Source: Microbacterium sp. ProA8
GTDB lineage: Bacteria > Actinomycetota > Actinomycetes > Actinomycetales > Microbacteriaceae
Direction: 5' to 3'
DNA: 64,000 nt
NCBI RefSeq assembly: GCF_039905635.1
Contig: NZ_CP157000.1
Span: 1,302,001-1,366,000 of the forward strand
Below are positions 44,157 to 54,657 of the stretch, in pieces. The notes beneath the pieces were generated by a model that was not told the DNA's origin, did not search any database, and saw nothing but the letters and a program-made list of their open reading frames with translations. The position numbers and the translations under genes are program-made. Positions within the stretch are counted from its first letter, which is position 1, and each line of letters begins with the position of its first letter.

Positions 44157-45617
44157 CTACGGCAGCATCGCATTCCACAGCTCGCGCGAGTACTGATCCC
44201 AACTCGTTCGCGGACGGCTCTCCGCCTCGCTTCGCAGGCGGTCGAGGGTGTCTTCCTCGGTGAGCAAGGTGCGCATGGCGGAGGTCAGGTCATCGTCGTC
44301 ACGCGGATCGACGAGGATGGCACCGCCGTCTTCAGCGATCTCGGCGGTGCTTCCGAAGTCGGACGTGATGACCGGCGTTCCCACCGCCAGGGATTCCGCC
44401 ACGGGCAGCCCGAAGCCTTCGTTGAGGGAGGGGAAGACGGTGAAGCGCGCAAGTCGATAGGCCGCCCAGAGCAGAGTGTCGCTGGCCCGGGTGATCGACT
44501 CGACGGGACGTCCTTGGTCCTGCAGCTGCCTGAGACGATCGTGGTATTCGTCGCCCCGCCACGAACGACTCCCGATGAAGCTCAGCGAGAACGAGTGACC
44601 CTCCCTCCACAGGATCTCCGCCGCCTGGAGGATGGCCAGGTGGTTCTTGCGCGGTTCATGGCTGCCCACCACGAGTATCAACGGCATCCTGCCGATGACC
44701 AGTCTCTCCCTCGCCGCATTCAGCGCCGCGTCGTCGGAGTCGCCGACTGACGCGGGCAGCAGCACCGGAACGATGTCGGGTCCGGGCACGCCTGCTGCGG
44801 GAAGCATCTCGCGCCACCCTCGATACTCGACGGCTGTGGCCCGCGAGATGGTCGAGACACGATCGAAGTACTTGAGGGCGGCCATGTAGTGCGCGAACAC
44901 GCCGGTCATCCCCGGCGAGGCCGTTTCGCTCGAGGTCACCGGGATGAGGTCGTAGCACAGCGCCGCAGTCCGGCACCCACTGAAGCGAGCCAATGCGCGG
45001 ATGCGTTCGGAGCGCGGCGGCTCGGCCGAGACCTCCAGCAGAATGTAGGTCGTGCGCCAGGGGACGACGACGACGTCGGCGATCGCCTCATCCTCGTCCT
45101 CCGTGCGCGGGGCCCCGCGCTGGATCCGCCCCATCTCCGATGCTTCGAGGTCGCGCAGCGATTGCCAGTCCTTCGTCCAGCCGGTGAAGCGCACGGTTTC
45201 GATCGCGGCCCACCGTTTGGCGACTTCACGAACGACGCGCTGAATCCCCGTTGCGAGCGTCGACGTCGACGTGTCGGCCACGTCGACGAGAGTCTTCTCA
45301 CGCTCGACGACGACCTTCCACGCGGCGCTCTCTCGGGTGGTCTCGCGGCGAACCGCTTGGAAGAGCGCGCGGGGGTCGATCTCGGATGAGCGGGCGGTCT
45401 CGAGGACGAGCGATTCCCCGGGGAAGCGGCCGGTGAGCACGGACAGGGCGAGCCACACCTCGCTGCGATCTCTGGCGTTGATCAACGCACCGAGGGCCGC
45501 CGCGAAACTCGCCTCATCCCGAGCGGGGAGGTGGTCACGGCCCAACGCCTCCGCAAGGCTCGGCAGACGCGAGAGCCAGACCGCGACCATCGGCGTGGAT
45601 CGTCTGCGCGTGATCAC
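44157..45617 (-). CDS. Family-4 glycosyltransferase, tandem paralogue A
   Basis: A 486-residue GT-B enzyme. The N-terminal part has TLVDVADTSTSTLATGIQRV, RVVREVAKRWAAI and CYDLIPVTSSETASPGM, and the C-terminal part LVVGSHEPRKNHLAILQAAEI and the donor site LNEGFGLPVAESLAVGTPVI with E-x7-E. The same blocks, in the same order, occur in the neighbouring gene, so the pair arose by duplication. GTG at 45617 overlaps the upstream stop (GTGA). It lies in a three-gene minus-strand operon with the FkbM methyltransferase. Confidence 0.85.
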   Translation of the reverse strand: MITRRRSTPMVAVWLSRLPSLAEALGRDHLPARDEASFAAALGALINARDRSEVWLALSVLTGRFPGESLVLETARSSEIDPRALFQAVRRETTRESAAWKVVVEREKTLVDVADTSTSTLATGIQRVVREVAKRWAAIETVRFTGWTKDWQSLRDLEASEMGRIQRGAPRTEDEDEAIADVVVVPWRTTYILLEVSAEPPRSERIRALARFSGCRTAALCYDLIPVTSSETASPGMTGVFAHYMAALKYFDRVSTISRATAVEYRGWREMLPAAGVPGPDIVPVLLPASVGDSDDAALNAARERLVIGRMPLILVVGSHEPRKNHLAILQAAEILWREGHSFSLSFIGSRSWRGDEYHDRLRQLQDQGRPVESITRASDTLLWAAYRLARFTVFPSLNEGFGLPVAESLAVGTPVITSDFGSTAEIAEDGGAILVDPRDDDDLTSAMRTLLTEEDTLDRLRSEAESRPRTSWDQYSRELWNAMLP

Positions 45618-47116
45618 GTCGTCACCTCCAGATCGGCGACGAGGAAGTCCCAGAGCGCGGTGGCGTACTCATCCCACGAAACTCGCGGTCGTTCGCCTGC
45701 TTCGAGCGCCAGCGATTGCCGCAGTTCGGGTTCGGTGACCAGACGGCGCAGCGCAGTCACGATGGACTCCTCATCTCGGGGGTCCGCCGTCAGACAGCCT
45801 CCGTCACGGGCGATCTCTCCCTGGCTCCCGTACGACGTCGTCAGCACCGGCGTGCCGACCGCGAGTGCTTCGACCACGGGCAGTCCGTAGCCCTCGTGAA
45901 GCGAAAGGAACACGACAGCGTCGGCATCCGCCAGCTCGTTCCAGAGATCCTCCTCGGACACTCTGCCGAGGTCGACGAGCGAGCGTCCCGCCGCCTTGAG
46001 GCGGGTGATGGTGTCACCGAGGTGGCGGTCGGTCCAGCCATTGCCGCCCACCAGGCGGATCTCGAAGTCCAATCCTTCTTCCCAAAGACGCTCTGCCGCG
46101 TACAGAACGGCATCGTGGTTCTTGTGCGGCTCACGGGTGCCCGACACGACGATGCGCGGGGTGGCGTGGGCGACCCGCGCCGCCCGCGTGAACCAGCTCG
46201 GCGGCATGGTTGCGGGGAGTCGGATCTCCTCCACCTCTGGACCCGGAAGTCCTTGTGCCGAGAGCATCCGCGCGAACCCTTTGAACTCGGCCGTGGCCGA
46301 ACTCGAGATCCCCGCGATGCGGTGGGCGCTCTTCAGCGGCACGAGCCACTCGCCGGCGGCCGTCGACTCGTGCAGCGGTCGCGTCTCGGCGCTCGTGATC
46401 GGGATCAGGTCGTACCCGATCGCAGTGAGCAGATTTCCGGAGCACTGGGCGATTCCGGTGAGCACCTCGGCAGGGCTGCCGAGCGGAACATCGGGCAGCA
46501 CGACGACGGTGTCCCAGGGCACGATCAACTCCTGCTCGTACGGTGCGTCGTCGACGCCGGCGATGAATTCACCGCCGAATCGGGTCACACGCCCGACTTC
46601 ACGAGGGGCTGCGGATCGCATGACCTTGTGCGTGTCGTCCCAGATGGCGAGCTCGACGGTGTGCTGCTGAACCCAGCGGGAGACGGTCTCGCGAACGACG
46701 CGGTGAATCCCGGACTGATAGTCGGATCGCCCCGACGTGTCGACGTCGATGACAGGACAGGTGACGATCCGCATGGGCAGATCGATCCGGCTCCTGCTCG
46801 CCGTCTCGGTCGCTATGGACAGCACGAGGCGCTCGACCTCTTCGGGTGGGTCGAGCCGGAGCGACCTCCGAACACGGCGCACCGTGTCGGCCGCAGGGAA
46901 TCTGCCGGTGACGGCGGTCAGGATCAGCCACATCGCCGGCTGACTCATGGTCGCCCTCGCGTGGTCGAGTAACTCGGGAAGCAGGGTCGCGGTCGCGTAG
47001 CCGGGGGCACGGCCCGACTCGAGGGATCGAGTCGGCAACAGGACCTGCGACGCTGCGGCGACGCGCTGATCCACGGCCTCCAGGAGACGCTCGGACGCAG
47101 ACGATCCTGCGCTCAA
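45614..47116 (-). CDS. Family-4 glycosyltransferase, tandem paralogue B
   Basis: A 500-residue GT-B enzyme. CPVIDVDTSGRSDYQSGIHR and VVRETVSRWVQQHTVEL correspond to the first block of its paralogue, GYDLIPITSAETRPLHEST to the second, SGTREPHKNHDAVLYAAERLW and LHEGYGLPVVEALAVGTPVL to the rest. The start is TTG 47116, overlapping the FkbM stop by TTGA; such coupling makes the weak start credible. It probably adds a different sugar or linkage from paralogue A. Confidence 0.85.
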   Translation of the reverse strand: MSAGSSASERLLEAVDQRVAAASQVLLPTRSLESGRAPGYATATLLPELLDHARATMSQPAMWLILTAVTGRFPAADTVRRVRRSLRLDPPEEVERLVLSIATETASRSRIDLPMRIVTCPVIDVDTSGRSDYQSGIHRVVRETVSRWVQQHTVELAIWDDTHKVMRSAAPREVGRVTRFGGEFIAGVDDAPYEQELIVPWDTVVVLPDVPLGSPAEVLTGIAQCSGNLLTAIGYDLIPITSAETRPLHESTAAGEWLVPLKSAHRIAGISSSATAEFKGFARMLSAQGLPGPEVEEIRLPATMPPSWFTRAARVAHATPRIVVSGTREPHKNHDAVLYAAERLWEEGLDFEIRLVGGNGWTDRHLGDTITRLKAAGRSLVDLGRVSEEDLWNELADADAVVFLSLHEGYGLPVVEALAVGTPVLTTSYGSQGEIARDGGCLTADPRDEESIVTALRRLVTEPELRQSLALEAGERPRVSWDEYATALWDFLVADLEVTT

Positions 47117-48048
47117 AGTACGCGCCCGATCATTCGGCGCGCCGATCGCAGCGGCTCAGTGACGCGCCAGGACAGGCTTCCGTGCAACCCATCCAGCTCG
47201 CGGGCGATGCGCTCGCTGTCCGCCGTGGCGGCGGCGGCGATCTCCGCCCATTCGATGAGTGCCTTGTGCCGCCATCGGGTGAGCTGGCGCTCTGCGTCCT
47301 CAAGCTGATCCTGAAGCTGTTCGATGTCGCGCTGCAGCTGCTCCTGCTTGAGAGGGATGTAGTGGTCGAGCACGCCCGCGGGGTACGACAGCGACGCCTC
47401 CAAGGTCTCCCGATGCTCGGCGGCGACGTAGAACCTCGACAGGCCGTCGAACAGGCAGAACGAATATCCGGCCGCGATCAGGGAATCCTCCCACTCCTCA
47501 TGGGTGGGAACCATCGAGTTCGGTTGAGTGGCTTCGACCACGAGGATCCAGGGTCGCCATCTCTGCAGGTCGAGTCCGCTCAGCGCTTGCCCCTCGGCGC
47601 CCTCGAGGTCGATGACCATGAAGTGGATCTCGTCGAAGTCATCGCCGGCATCGTCGAGAATCCGCGTCAGCGTCCGCGCTTCCACCTCGATGTCCTCAAC
47701 CGTCCAACCGTCCATCCGATTGCGCTCGTCCACCTCATTCACGATGGTCGAAAGCCCGGTGCCGGGCACCGAATGGAGGGTCATCGCGTCGGAGTCGGCT
47801 TCGGCCGCGGCCGCCTGCACTTGGATGTCGCGTGGTCGCTCGGCACGCTGGAGGGCCACGAAGTCACCCAGCGGCTCGACGGTGATGCCTCGCCAGCCTC
47901 GCTCGTAGAACGCTCGGGTGACCGAGTCGGTGCGGGGGTGGTTCGCGCCCACATCGACGTAGCGACCCTCCTTGACGTGCCCGAGAGTACGCCAGAGGAC
48001 GACATCTTCCGCGTTCTGGGCGTACGAAACGAATGGGATGTCCGACAT
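47113..48048 (-). CDS. FkbM-family methyltransferase with C-terminal coiled coil
   Basis: A 311-residue protein. The N-terminal FkbM domain has VSYAQNAEDVVLWRTLGHV, YVDVGANHPRTDSVTRAFYERGW-type SAM loop, and MVIDLEGAEGQALSGLDL; such enzymes methylate sugar hydroxyls. Residues about 230-285 (LKQEQLQRDIEQLQDQLEDAERQ) form a coiled coil that may bind a partner. O-methylation often marks the non-reducing end of a chain for ABC export, which suits the Wzt with glycan-binding domain at 54.7 kb. ATG 48048 has TATGAT at 7 bases; ATG 48060 falls inside that box. Confidence 0.85.
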   Translation of the reverse strand: MSDIPFVSYAQNAEDVVLWRTLGHVKEGRYVDVGANHPRTDSVTRAFYERGWRGITVEPLGDFVALQRAERPRDIQVQAAAAEADSDAMTLHSVPGTGLSTIVNEVDERNRMDGWTVEDIEVEARTLTRILDDAGDDFDEIHFMVIDLEGAEGQALSGLDLQRWRPWILVVEATQPNSMVPTHEEWEDSLIAAGYSFCLFDGLSRFYVAAEHRETLEASLSYPAGVLDHYIPLKQEQLQRDIEQLQDQLEDAERQLTRWRHKALIEWAEIAAAATADSERIARELDGLHGSLSWRVTEPLRSARRMIGRVL

Positions 48049-48055
48049 GACGCCG

Positions 48056-48061
48056 ATCATA
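48056..48061 (-). promoter_or_regulatory. -10 box TATGAT of the FkbM/GT4 operon
   Basis: TATGAT on the minus strand, 7 bases before ATG 48048; it rules out the in-frame ATG at 48060. Confidence 0.55.
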
Positions 48062-48251
48062 TCCGGGCGCGATGTGAGGTCTTCGTCAGCGCACGGCTCT
48101 CCGCCCGGTGCGAGCATCGTCTGGTATCGACCAGCCGACACGACTCGAGCTCCTTCGGTCTCGAATCCCCGTGACGGCCGCCCGGTGATGACGTCGGGGA
48201 GTGCATCCATCGCCGCCACGTTCGCAGTACAGCTCCGGCAAGGGCTCTCGC

Positions 48252-49261
<1,010 letters not shown>

Positions 49262-49262
<1 letters not shown>

Positions 49263-50671
49263 TGACCGAATTCCGCAAGGCGCTGTCCGCCGCGCCGACG
49301 GGAATCCCAGGGCTCGTCATCTGGGAGCTCCCCGTCCACGGCGACAGCCGCGGCTGGTTCAAGGAGAACTGGCAGCGGGAGAAGATGACGGCAGCCGGTC
49401 TTCCCGACTTCGGGCCGGTGCAGAACAACATCTCCTTCAACGATGCGGTGGGAACGACGCGCGGCATCCACGCCGAGCCCTGGGACAAGTTCGTGTCTGT
49501 CGCGACCGGCCGGATCTTCGGCGCCTGGGTGGACCTCCGCGAGGGACCCACGTTCGGTGCGGTGTTCACGGCCGAGATCGATCCGTCCCGGGCGATCTTC
49601 GTTCCCCGCGGCGTCGGCAATTCCTACCAGACCCTCGAGCCGGACACCGCTTACGCGTATCTCGTCAACGACCACTGGTCGCCGGATGCGGAGTACACCT
49701 TCCTCAACCTCGCGGACGAGACGGTGGCGATCCCCTGGCCGATTCCTCTCGACCAGGTCGAGATCTCGGAGAAAGACCTCGCGCACCCGCGTCTCGGCGA
49801 TGTCGTTGCGATGACCCCGCGCAGGACGCTCGTCGTGGGCGCGAACGGCCAGCTCGGGCGGGCGCTTCGCGCAGAATTCGCGGATGCCTCGCACGTCGAG
49901 TTCGCCACGCGCGACGACCTCGATCTCGCTTCGGCGGATTTCGCGACGGCGCGCCGGTGGCGTGACTACGACACGATCATCAATGCGGCGGCGTACACGG
50001 CGGTCGACGTGGCCGAGACGCCCGCGGGTCGTGCGGATGCGTGGGCAGCCAATGTCGGCGGCGTGACCGCTCTGGCGCGCGTCGCCGCGGCGAACGACAT
50101 CACGCTCGTGCATGTTTCGAGCGACTACGTGTTCGACGGGACGGCCGACCGGCCGTACGCCGAAGAGGATCCGCTCGCGCCCCTCGGCGTATACGGCCAG
50201 ACGAAGGCGGCGGGCGACGCGGTCGTCGCGACCGTGCCCCGCCACTACATCGTGCGCACCTCCTGGGTGATCGGCGACGGGAAGAACTTCGTCGCGACCA
50301 TGGCCTCGCTCGCCGAGCGCGGCATCGATCCGAAGGTGGTCGACGATCAGATCGGACGACTCACGTTCACGGATGAGATCGCGCGAGGCATCCGACACCT
50401 GCTGGAGACCGATGCCTCGCCTGGCGTCTACAACCTGACCGGCTCGGGAGACCCGCTGTCGTGGGCAGACGTCGCGCGCCACGTATTCAACCTCTCGGGA
50501 CACGATCCGGCGCGGGTCAGCGGCGTGACGACCGACGAGTACTTCTCGACGGCGGCGGGGCCGGTTGCGCCACGCCCGCGCAACAGCGTCCTCAGCCTCT
50601 CGAAGATCGAGGCAGCGGGGTTCGTCACGCGGGATCATCGTGACGGGCTGCGCGAGTACCTCCAGCACTAG
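49262..50671 (+). CDS. Fused dTDP-4-keto-rhamnose 3,5-epimerase and reductase (RmlC-RmlD)
   Basis: A 469-residue fusion joining the last two steps of dTDP-L-rhamnose synthesis. Residues 1-190 are the cupin epimerase RmlC: WELPVHGDSRGWFKENWQ, the catalytic-His block GTTRGIHAEPWDKFVSVA and VPRGVGNSYQTLEPDTAYAY. Residues about 195-469 are the reductase RmlD: TLVVGANGQLGRALRAEF, NAAAYTAVDVAE, VHVSSDYVFDG and the YGQTKAAGD YxxxK pair. No stop separates them. The ATG at 49262 is chosen because homology begins there and it overlaps rmlB's stop. Channelling of the unstable keto-sugar is inferred. Confidence 0.92.
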
Positions 50672-50728
50672 AGGGACCGGGCGGGGGATCGAAATCCCTC
50701 GTGCCTGAGGGCGAGCCGACGTCGAGGC

Positions 50729-50734
50729 TAAGAT
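50729..50734 (+). promoter_or_regulatory. -10 box TAAGAT of gmd
   Basis: TAAGAT, 33 bases before ATG 50768, leaving a short leader with a GGAGA ribosome site 7 bases before the ATG. Confidence 0.4.
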
Positions 50735-50767
50735 GTTCTGGGCCTATTCGAATCTGGAGACACACCA

Positions 50768-51772
50768 ATGGCAGACACACGCCGCGCGCTGATCACGGGA
50801 ATCACAGGACAGGACGGCGGACATCTCGCGCAGTTGCTCCACGAGAAGGGCTACGAGGTATTCGGCCTCATGCGGGGGCAACACAATCCCCGGAGATCAG
50901 AGGTCGAGCGCGACATGCCGTTCGTCCACCTGATCGAGGGCGACCTGACCGATCCCACGTCGCTGGTTCGTGCCGTCGAGACGAGTGATCCTGACGAGCT
51001 CTACAACCTCGCGGCCGTGAGCCATGTCGGATACTCGTTCAAGAACCCGTCTCTGACCGCCGACGTGACGGCGAAGGGTGTCCTGAACGTTCTCGAAGCC
51101 GTACGCGTCACCGGACGCGAGCGAACCACTCGCATTTATCAGGCGTCCACGTCTGAGATGTTCGGGGGCCTCGACTACAACCGTCCCGGTGCCGGCTACA
51201 ACGAGAACTCGCTTTTCCACCCGCGCAGCCCTTACGGCGTCGCGAAGCTCTACGGACATTGGATTGCGAAGAACTATCGCGAGAGCTACGGCATGTTCGT
51301 CTCCTGCGGCATCCTCTTCAACCACGAGGGCGAGCGACGCGGCGTCGAATTCGTCACTCGCAAGATCACCCACGCCGTCGCGCGAATCAAGCTCGGGCTG
51401 CAGCCGAACATCGAACTCGGAGATCTCTGGCCGAAGCGCGACTGGGGCTACGCGGGCGACTTCGTCGAGGGCATGTGGCGGATGCTGCAGCACAGCGAGC
51501 CGGACGACTTCGTGCTTGCGACGGGTGAGACCCACTCGATCGAGGAGTTCCTCACGCTTGCCTTCGCAGAGGTCGACATCGACGACTGGCGTCCGTATGT
51601 CGTGCAGAACCCGGCTTTCATGCGACCGGCGGAAGTCGACATCCTCCTCGGCGATCCCTCCAAGGCGGAGCAGGTGCTCGGCTGGGAGCGCAAGGTCGAC
51701 TTCCCTGGACTGGTGAGTCTCATGGTGGCCCATGATCTCCGCGTCGCGGAGATTCAGCGACAGACGGTATGA
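50768..51772 (+). CDS. gmd: GDP-mannose 4,6-dehydratase
   Basis: A 334-residue SDR enzyme making GDP-4-keto-6-deoxymannose from GDP-mannose. ALITGITGQDGGHLAQLLHEKG, the FGLMRGQHNPRRSEVERD region, IYQASTSEMFGGLDYNRPG, FHPRSPYGVAKLYGHWIAKNY (YxxxK) and SCGILFNHEGERRGVEFVTRK are family-defining. Its stop overlaps the next gene by ATGA. The product can become D-rhamnose or L-fucose depending on the reductase; the neighbour favours D-rhamnose. Confidence 0.95.
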   Translation: MADTRRALITGITGQDGGHLAQLLHEKGYEVFGLMRGQHNPRRSEVERDMPFVHLIEGDLTDPTSLVRAVETSDPDELYNLAAVSHVGYSFKNPSLTADVTAKGVLNVLEAVRVTGRERTTRIYQASTSEMFGGLDYNRPGAGYNENSLFHPRSPYGVAKLYGHWIAKNYRESYGMFVSCGILFNHEGERRGVEFVTRKITHAVARIKLGLQPNIELGDLWPKRDWGYAGDFVEGMWRMLQHSEPDDFVLATGETHSIEEFLTLAFAEVDIDDWRPYVVQNPAFMRPAEVDILLGDPSKAEQVLGWERKVDFPGLVSLMVAHDLRVAEIQRQTV

Positions 51773-52689
51773 CCCGTCGCCTGGTCGTCACGGGGGTAGA
51801 CGGGTTCGTCGGGCGACACCTCGCCCGCATCGCCGCTGAGTCCGGACTGGACGTGTTCGGCATCTCTCGAAATCCCGAGCCCGACCCCGACCTGCTCGCG
51901 ACCCTCGCCGGCTACACGGGCGCCGATCTGCGCCAGGAGTGGCCGCAGGGGCTGCCTCAGGATGCCGATGTCATCCACCTTGCCGGGCTCGCGGCGGTCG
52001 GCCCGTCGTTCGATCGACCCCAGGACTACATCGCGGGCAACAGCGCCATCGTGACGAACATGTGCGAAGGGCTCGTTGCTTCGGGCTTCACGGGTCGCGT
52101 CGTCGGCGTCTCGACCGGTGCGGTATATGCGCAGAAGGAGGGTGAGGACCCGCGCACCGAGCGCGACGCCGTCGCTTACACATCCCCTTATGTCGTCAGC
52201 AAGATCCTGGTCGAGAATCTGCTCGCGTACTATTCGCGACGGGGCCTGCGGACCGTCGTGGCGCGCCCGTTCAATCACATCGGCCCCCACCAGGGGCCGG
52301 GCTTCCTCCTGCCGGATCTTCTTCGCCAGTTGCGCTCGTCTCCACCGGATCGACCCCTCCGGGTCGGCAACCTCGAGACGCGTCGGGACTACACCGACGT
52401 GCGAGACGTCGCGAGGGCGTATGTCGCTCTCGCAACCGCGCCCGAGCTGACCCACGATGTGTACAACGTGGCGTCCGGCTCGTCGCACTCCGGCCTGGAG
52501 ATTCTCGAGGCGTTGTCGGCTGCGCTGGGCAGACCGACCCCACCCCTCGAGGTCGACGAGTCGCTCATCCGGGCAACCGACCCGCCCATCATCGTCGGGG
52601 ATGCCTCGCGTCTCAGATCTGACACCGGCTGGTCGCCGACGGTGCCGTTCGCTGCGACGATCGCCGATACGGTCGCCGCAGCTTCCTGA
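51769..52689 (+). CDS. rmd: GDP-4-keto-6-deoxymannose reductase (GDP-D-rhamnose synthase)
   Basis: A 306-residue SDR protein. VTGVDGFVGRHLARIAAESG is the NAD(P) site, VIHLAGLAAVGPSFDRPQ and YIAGNSAIVTNMCEGLV follow, and SPYVVSKILVENLLAYY holds the YxxxK pair. RPFNHIGPHQGPGFLLPDLL and VYNVASGSSHSGLEILEAL match Rmd enzymes and not GDP-fucose synthase, which needs epimerase residues not evident here. With Gmd it would give GDP-D-rhamnose. Moderate doubt remains between Rmd and a related epimerase. Confidence 0.82.
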   Translation: MTRRLVVTGVDGFVGRHLARIAAESGLDVFGISRNPEPDPDLLATLAGYTGADLRQEWPQGLPQDADVIHLAGLAAVGPSFDRPQDYIAGNSAIVTNMCEGLVASGFTGRVVGVSTGAVYAQKEGEDPRTERDAVAYTSPYVVSKILVENLLAYYSRRGLRTVVARPFNHIGPHQGPGFLLPDLLRQLRSSPPDRPLRVGNLETRRDYTDVRDVARAYVALATAPELTHDVYNVASGSSHSGLEILEALSAALGRPTPPLEVDESLIRATDPPIIVGDASRLRSDTGWSPTVPFAATIADTVAAAS

Positions 52690-52734
52690 CGCCGGCCGGA
52701 TCCGCCTGCGGAAAGTAGAGGGGTATCGATCAGG

Positions 52735-52740
52735 GAGAAT
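52735..52740 (+). promoter_or_regulatory. -10-like box GAGAAT of the rhamnosyltransferase-like gene
   Basis: GAGAAT, 6 bases before GTG 52747; the G-rich spacer could also bind ribosomes. Confidence 0.35.
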
Positions 52741-52746
52741 GGGGGA

Positions 52747-53619
52747 GTGGATTCCGACCCGAAATTTCATGTCGCGGCTGTGGTGCTGACGTATCAGCCC
52801 GACCCAGACGTCGTGTCCAACATCGATGCCGTGTCTGCTCAAGTCGCGCGAGTGTACGTCGTGAACAACTCTCCCGGAGACGCGTCCGCCCGGATCCTCA
52901 GCCCCCTCTCGGGGCGAGACGATGTCGTCATCCTCGACCAACCGGGGAACGTGGGTGTCGCGACAGGGTTCAACGCCGGCATCCGGGCCGCGCTCGCGTC
53001 GGGTTTCGACGACGTGTGGATCTTCGACCAGGACAGCACCGTGACGGACGGCTCCCTGCGGCGACTGCTCGAAGCGCGTGATGCGGCGGGCGACCGCGCC
53101 GGGATAGTTGCTCCGGCGCTGCGTTCGAATGCGACAGGCGTCGTCTACGCACGCGAGACCGGTGTCGGCGCAGAGGAGGTCGATGTGCTGATCAGCTCCG
53201 GCTCGCTCTTCTCCCGGTCGCTTCTGGACGAGATCGGCCTGCATGACCAGCCACTCTTCATCGACTATGTCGACCACGACATCTGTCTTCGCGCTCGCGG
53301 GCGAGGCTTCCGCAACTTCAAGGTCTACGACGCGATCTTGGACCACAGCTTCGGCGACTCCGACCCCGTGACGATCTTCGGTCGCCGCGTGTACCGTGCG
53401 AACTATTCGCCGATGCGGCACTTCCATGCAGCCCGCAACCGCATCATCGTCATCCGCCGCCACGGATTCGGGCGCTGGTTCTGGGAGGATGTCTGGTTCA
53501 CGTCCAAGGCATGGGCCAAGGTCCTTCTTCTGGAGCGTGACAAGCGCCGGAAGATCGCCGCCGCACTCCGAGGCGCGTGGGCGGGGCTGCGTTATCCCGC
53601 CCGCGAGCTGAGATGGTGA
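52747..53619 (+). CDS. GT2 glycosyltransferase, rhamnosyltransferase-like
   Basis: A 290-residue GT-A enzyme. VAAVVLTYQPDPDVVSNIDAV, VYVVNNSPGDASARIL, GVATGFNAGIRAALASGFDD and IFDQDSTVTDG (the DxD-like motif DQD) are typical of WbbL/RfbF-type rhamnosyltransferases. FIDYVDHDICLRARGRGF is the conserved acceptor-side block. The C-terminus is basic and amphipathic (RDKRRKIAAALRG), suggesting membrane contact. It sits next to both rhamnose pathways, so a rhamnose donor is likely; L or D cannot be told. Confidence 0.85.
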   Translation: MDSDPKFHVAAVVLTYQPDPDVVSNIDAVSAQVARVYVVNNSPGDASARILSPLSGRDDVVILDQPGNVGVATGFNAGIRAALASGFDDVWIFDQDSTVTDGSLRRLLEARDAAGDRAGIVAPALRSNATGVVYARETGVGAEEVDVLISSGSLFSRSLLDEIGLHDQPLFIDYVDHDICLRARGRGFRNFKVYDAILDHSFGDSDPVTIFGRRVYRANYSPMRHFHAARNRIIVIRRHGFGRWFWEDVWFTSKAWAKVLLLERDKRRKIAAALRGAWAGLRYPARELRW

Positions 53620-53698
53620 TCGCGGCCCTTGACTTCGGGGTGCGAAGGGGCGTGTACGAGCGCCCGCATCACTGGGGGGATTCGCACATCCGTGCAGG

Positions 53699-53704
53699 TA
53701 TAGT
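53699..53704 (+). promoter_or_regulatory. -10 box TATAGT of the first ABC exporter operon
   Basis: TATAGT, 36 bases before TTG 53741, giving a short leader that contains AAGG 6 bases before the start. No good -35 at 17 bases. Confidence 0.45.
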
Positions 53705-53740
53705 GAGTCGCTGTTCTCAGCAAGAAAGTCAAGGTATCAA

Positions 53741-54655
53741 TTGACCGACAGTGCTCTCAACCGGTTCGAGCGACTCAGTGAACAGCCGTTCATCGCTCCA
53801 ACGGGCAAGGTGGGGATCGTAGGCACCTGGGGTGCGATGAAGGCGGTCTTCGACCACCGTCAGCTGCTCAGCCTTCTTGTACGGCGAGACGTCAAGGCCC
53901 GCTACAAAGACAGTGCGCTCGGCGTGCTGTGGACGCTGATCAATCCGATCGTCCAGCTGGTCGTCTACTACGTCGTGATGGGGCAGATTCTCGGCGCCGC
54001 GCGCGGCATCGAGGACTTCGCGATCTACGTCTTCTCCGGTCTGACGATCTTCGGCCTGATGTCCGAGGCGTTGACGGGCACGACGGGCTCGATCATCGCG
54101 AACGCCGGGCTCGTGAAGAAGGTCTACGTGCCTCGCGAGGTCTTCCCGCTGGCTTCGATGGGCTCCGCGCTGTTCACGTTCAGCGTGCAGGTCGTCGTTC
54201 TCATCGCCGGTTGCCTGATCCTCGGGGCGCCTCCGTTCACGTCGGGATTCGTCTACTTCATCCCCGCGGTCGCTCTCATCGTGCTGTACGCCGCGGCGAT
54301 GGGCATCCTCTTCTCCGCTCTCAACGTCTATCTGCGCGACATCCAGTACCTCGTGCAGATCCTCTTGACGCTCTCGATGTGGGCCGCACCGATCGTCTAC
54401 GGATGGAAGATGGTGCAGGACGTGTTCGCGCTCTACAACCTCCCGAGCTGGCTGCTGGAGGTCTACACGAACAACCCGTTGACGTTGGCGGTACTCGGGT
54501 TCCATCGAGCTTTCTGGACCGCCGGTACGGACGCCGACTACCCGCCGAATCTCGGCCTGAGGATGCTCGTGGCGTTCTTGGTCGGCCTCGTGGTCCTTTG
54601 GCTCTGCCAGCGTGTGTTCGCCCGCTTGCAGGGCAACTTCGCGCAGGAGCTGTGA
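53741..54655 (+). CDS. wzm: Polysaccharide ABC exporter permease (Wzm/TagG type), system 1
   Basis: A 304-residue ABC-2 type permease with six predicted helices. LLVRRDVKARYKDSALGVLWTLINPIVQL is the hallmark amphipathic entry plus first helix, followed by FAIYVFSGLTIFGLM, NAGLVKKVYVPREVFPLAS and YLVQILLTLSMWAAPIVYGW. Together with the ATPase encoded next it exports a lipid-linked glycan across the membrane. The TTG start is preceded by AAGG; the whole N-terminal sequence is needed for family length, so the start is likely right. Confidence 0.9.
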   Translation: MTDSALNRFERLSEQPFIAPTGKVGIVGTWGAMKAVFDHRQLLSLLVRRDVKARYKDSALGVLWTLINPIVQLVVYYVVMGQILGAARGIEDFAIYVFSGLTIFGLMSEALTGTTGSIIANAGLVKKVYVPREVFPLASMGSALFTFSVQVVVLIAGCLILGAPPFTSGFVYFIPAVALIVLYAAAMGILFSALNVYLRDIQYLVQILLTLSMWAAPIVYGWKMVQDVFALYNLPSWLLEVYTNNPLTLAVLGFHRAFWTAGTDADYPPNLGLRMLVAFLVGLVVLWLCQRVFARLQGNFAQEL

Positions 54656-54657
54656 AT

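Noticed and set aside
51769..52689. GDP-L-fucose synthase
   Set aside because: The sequence blocks match Rmd-type reductases better and no fucosyltransferase was recognised. Kept as a lesser alternative.
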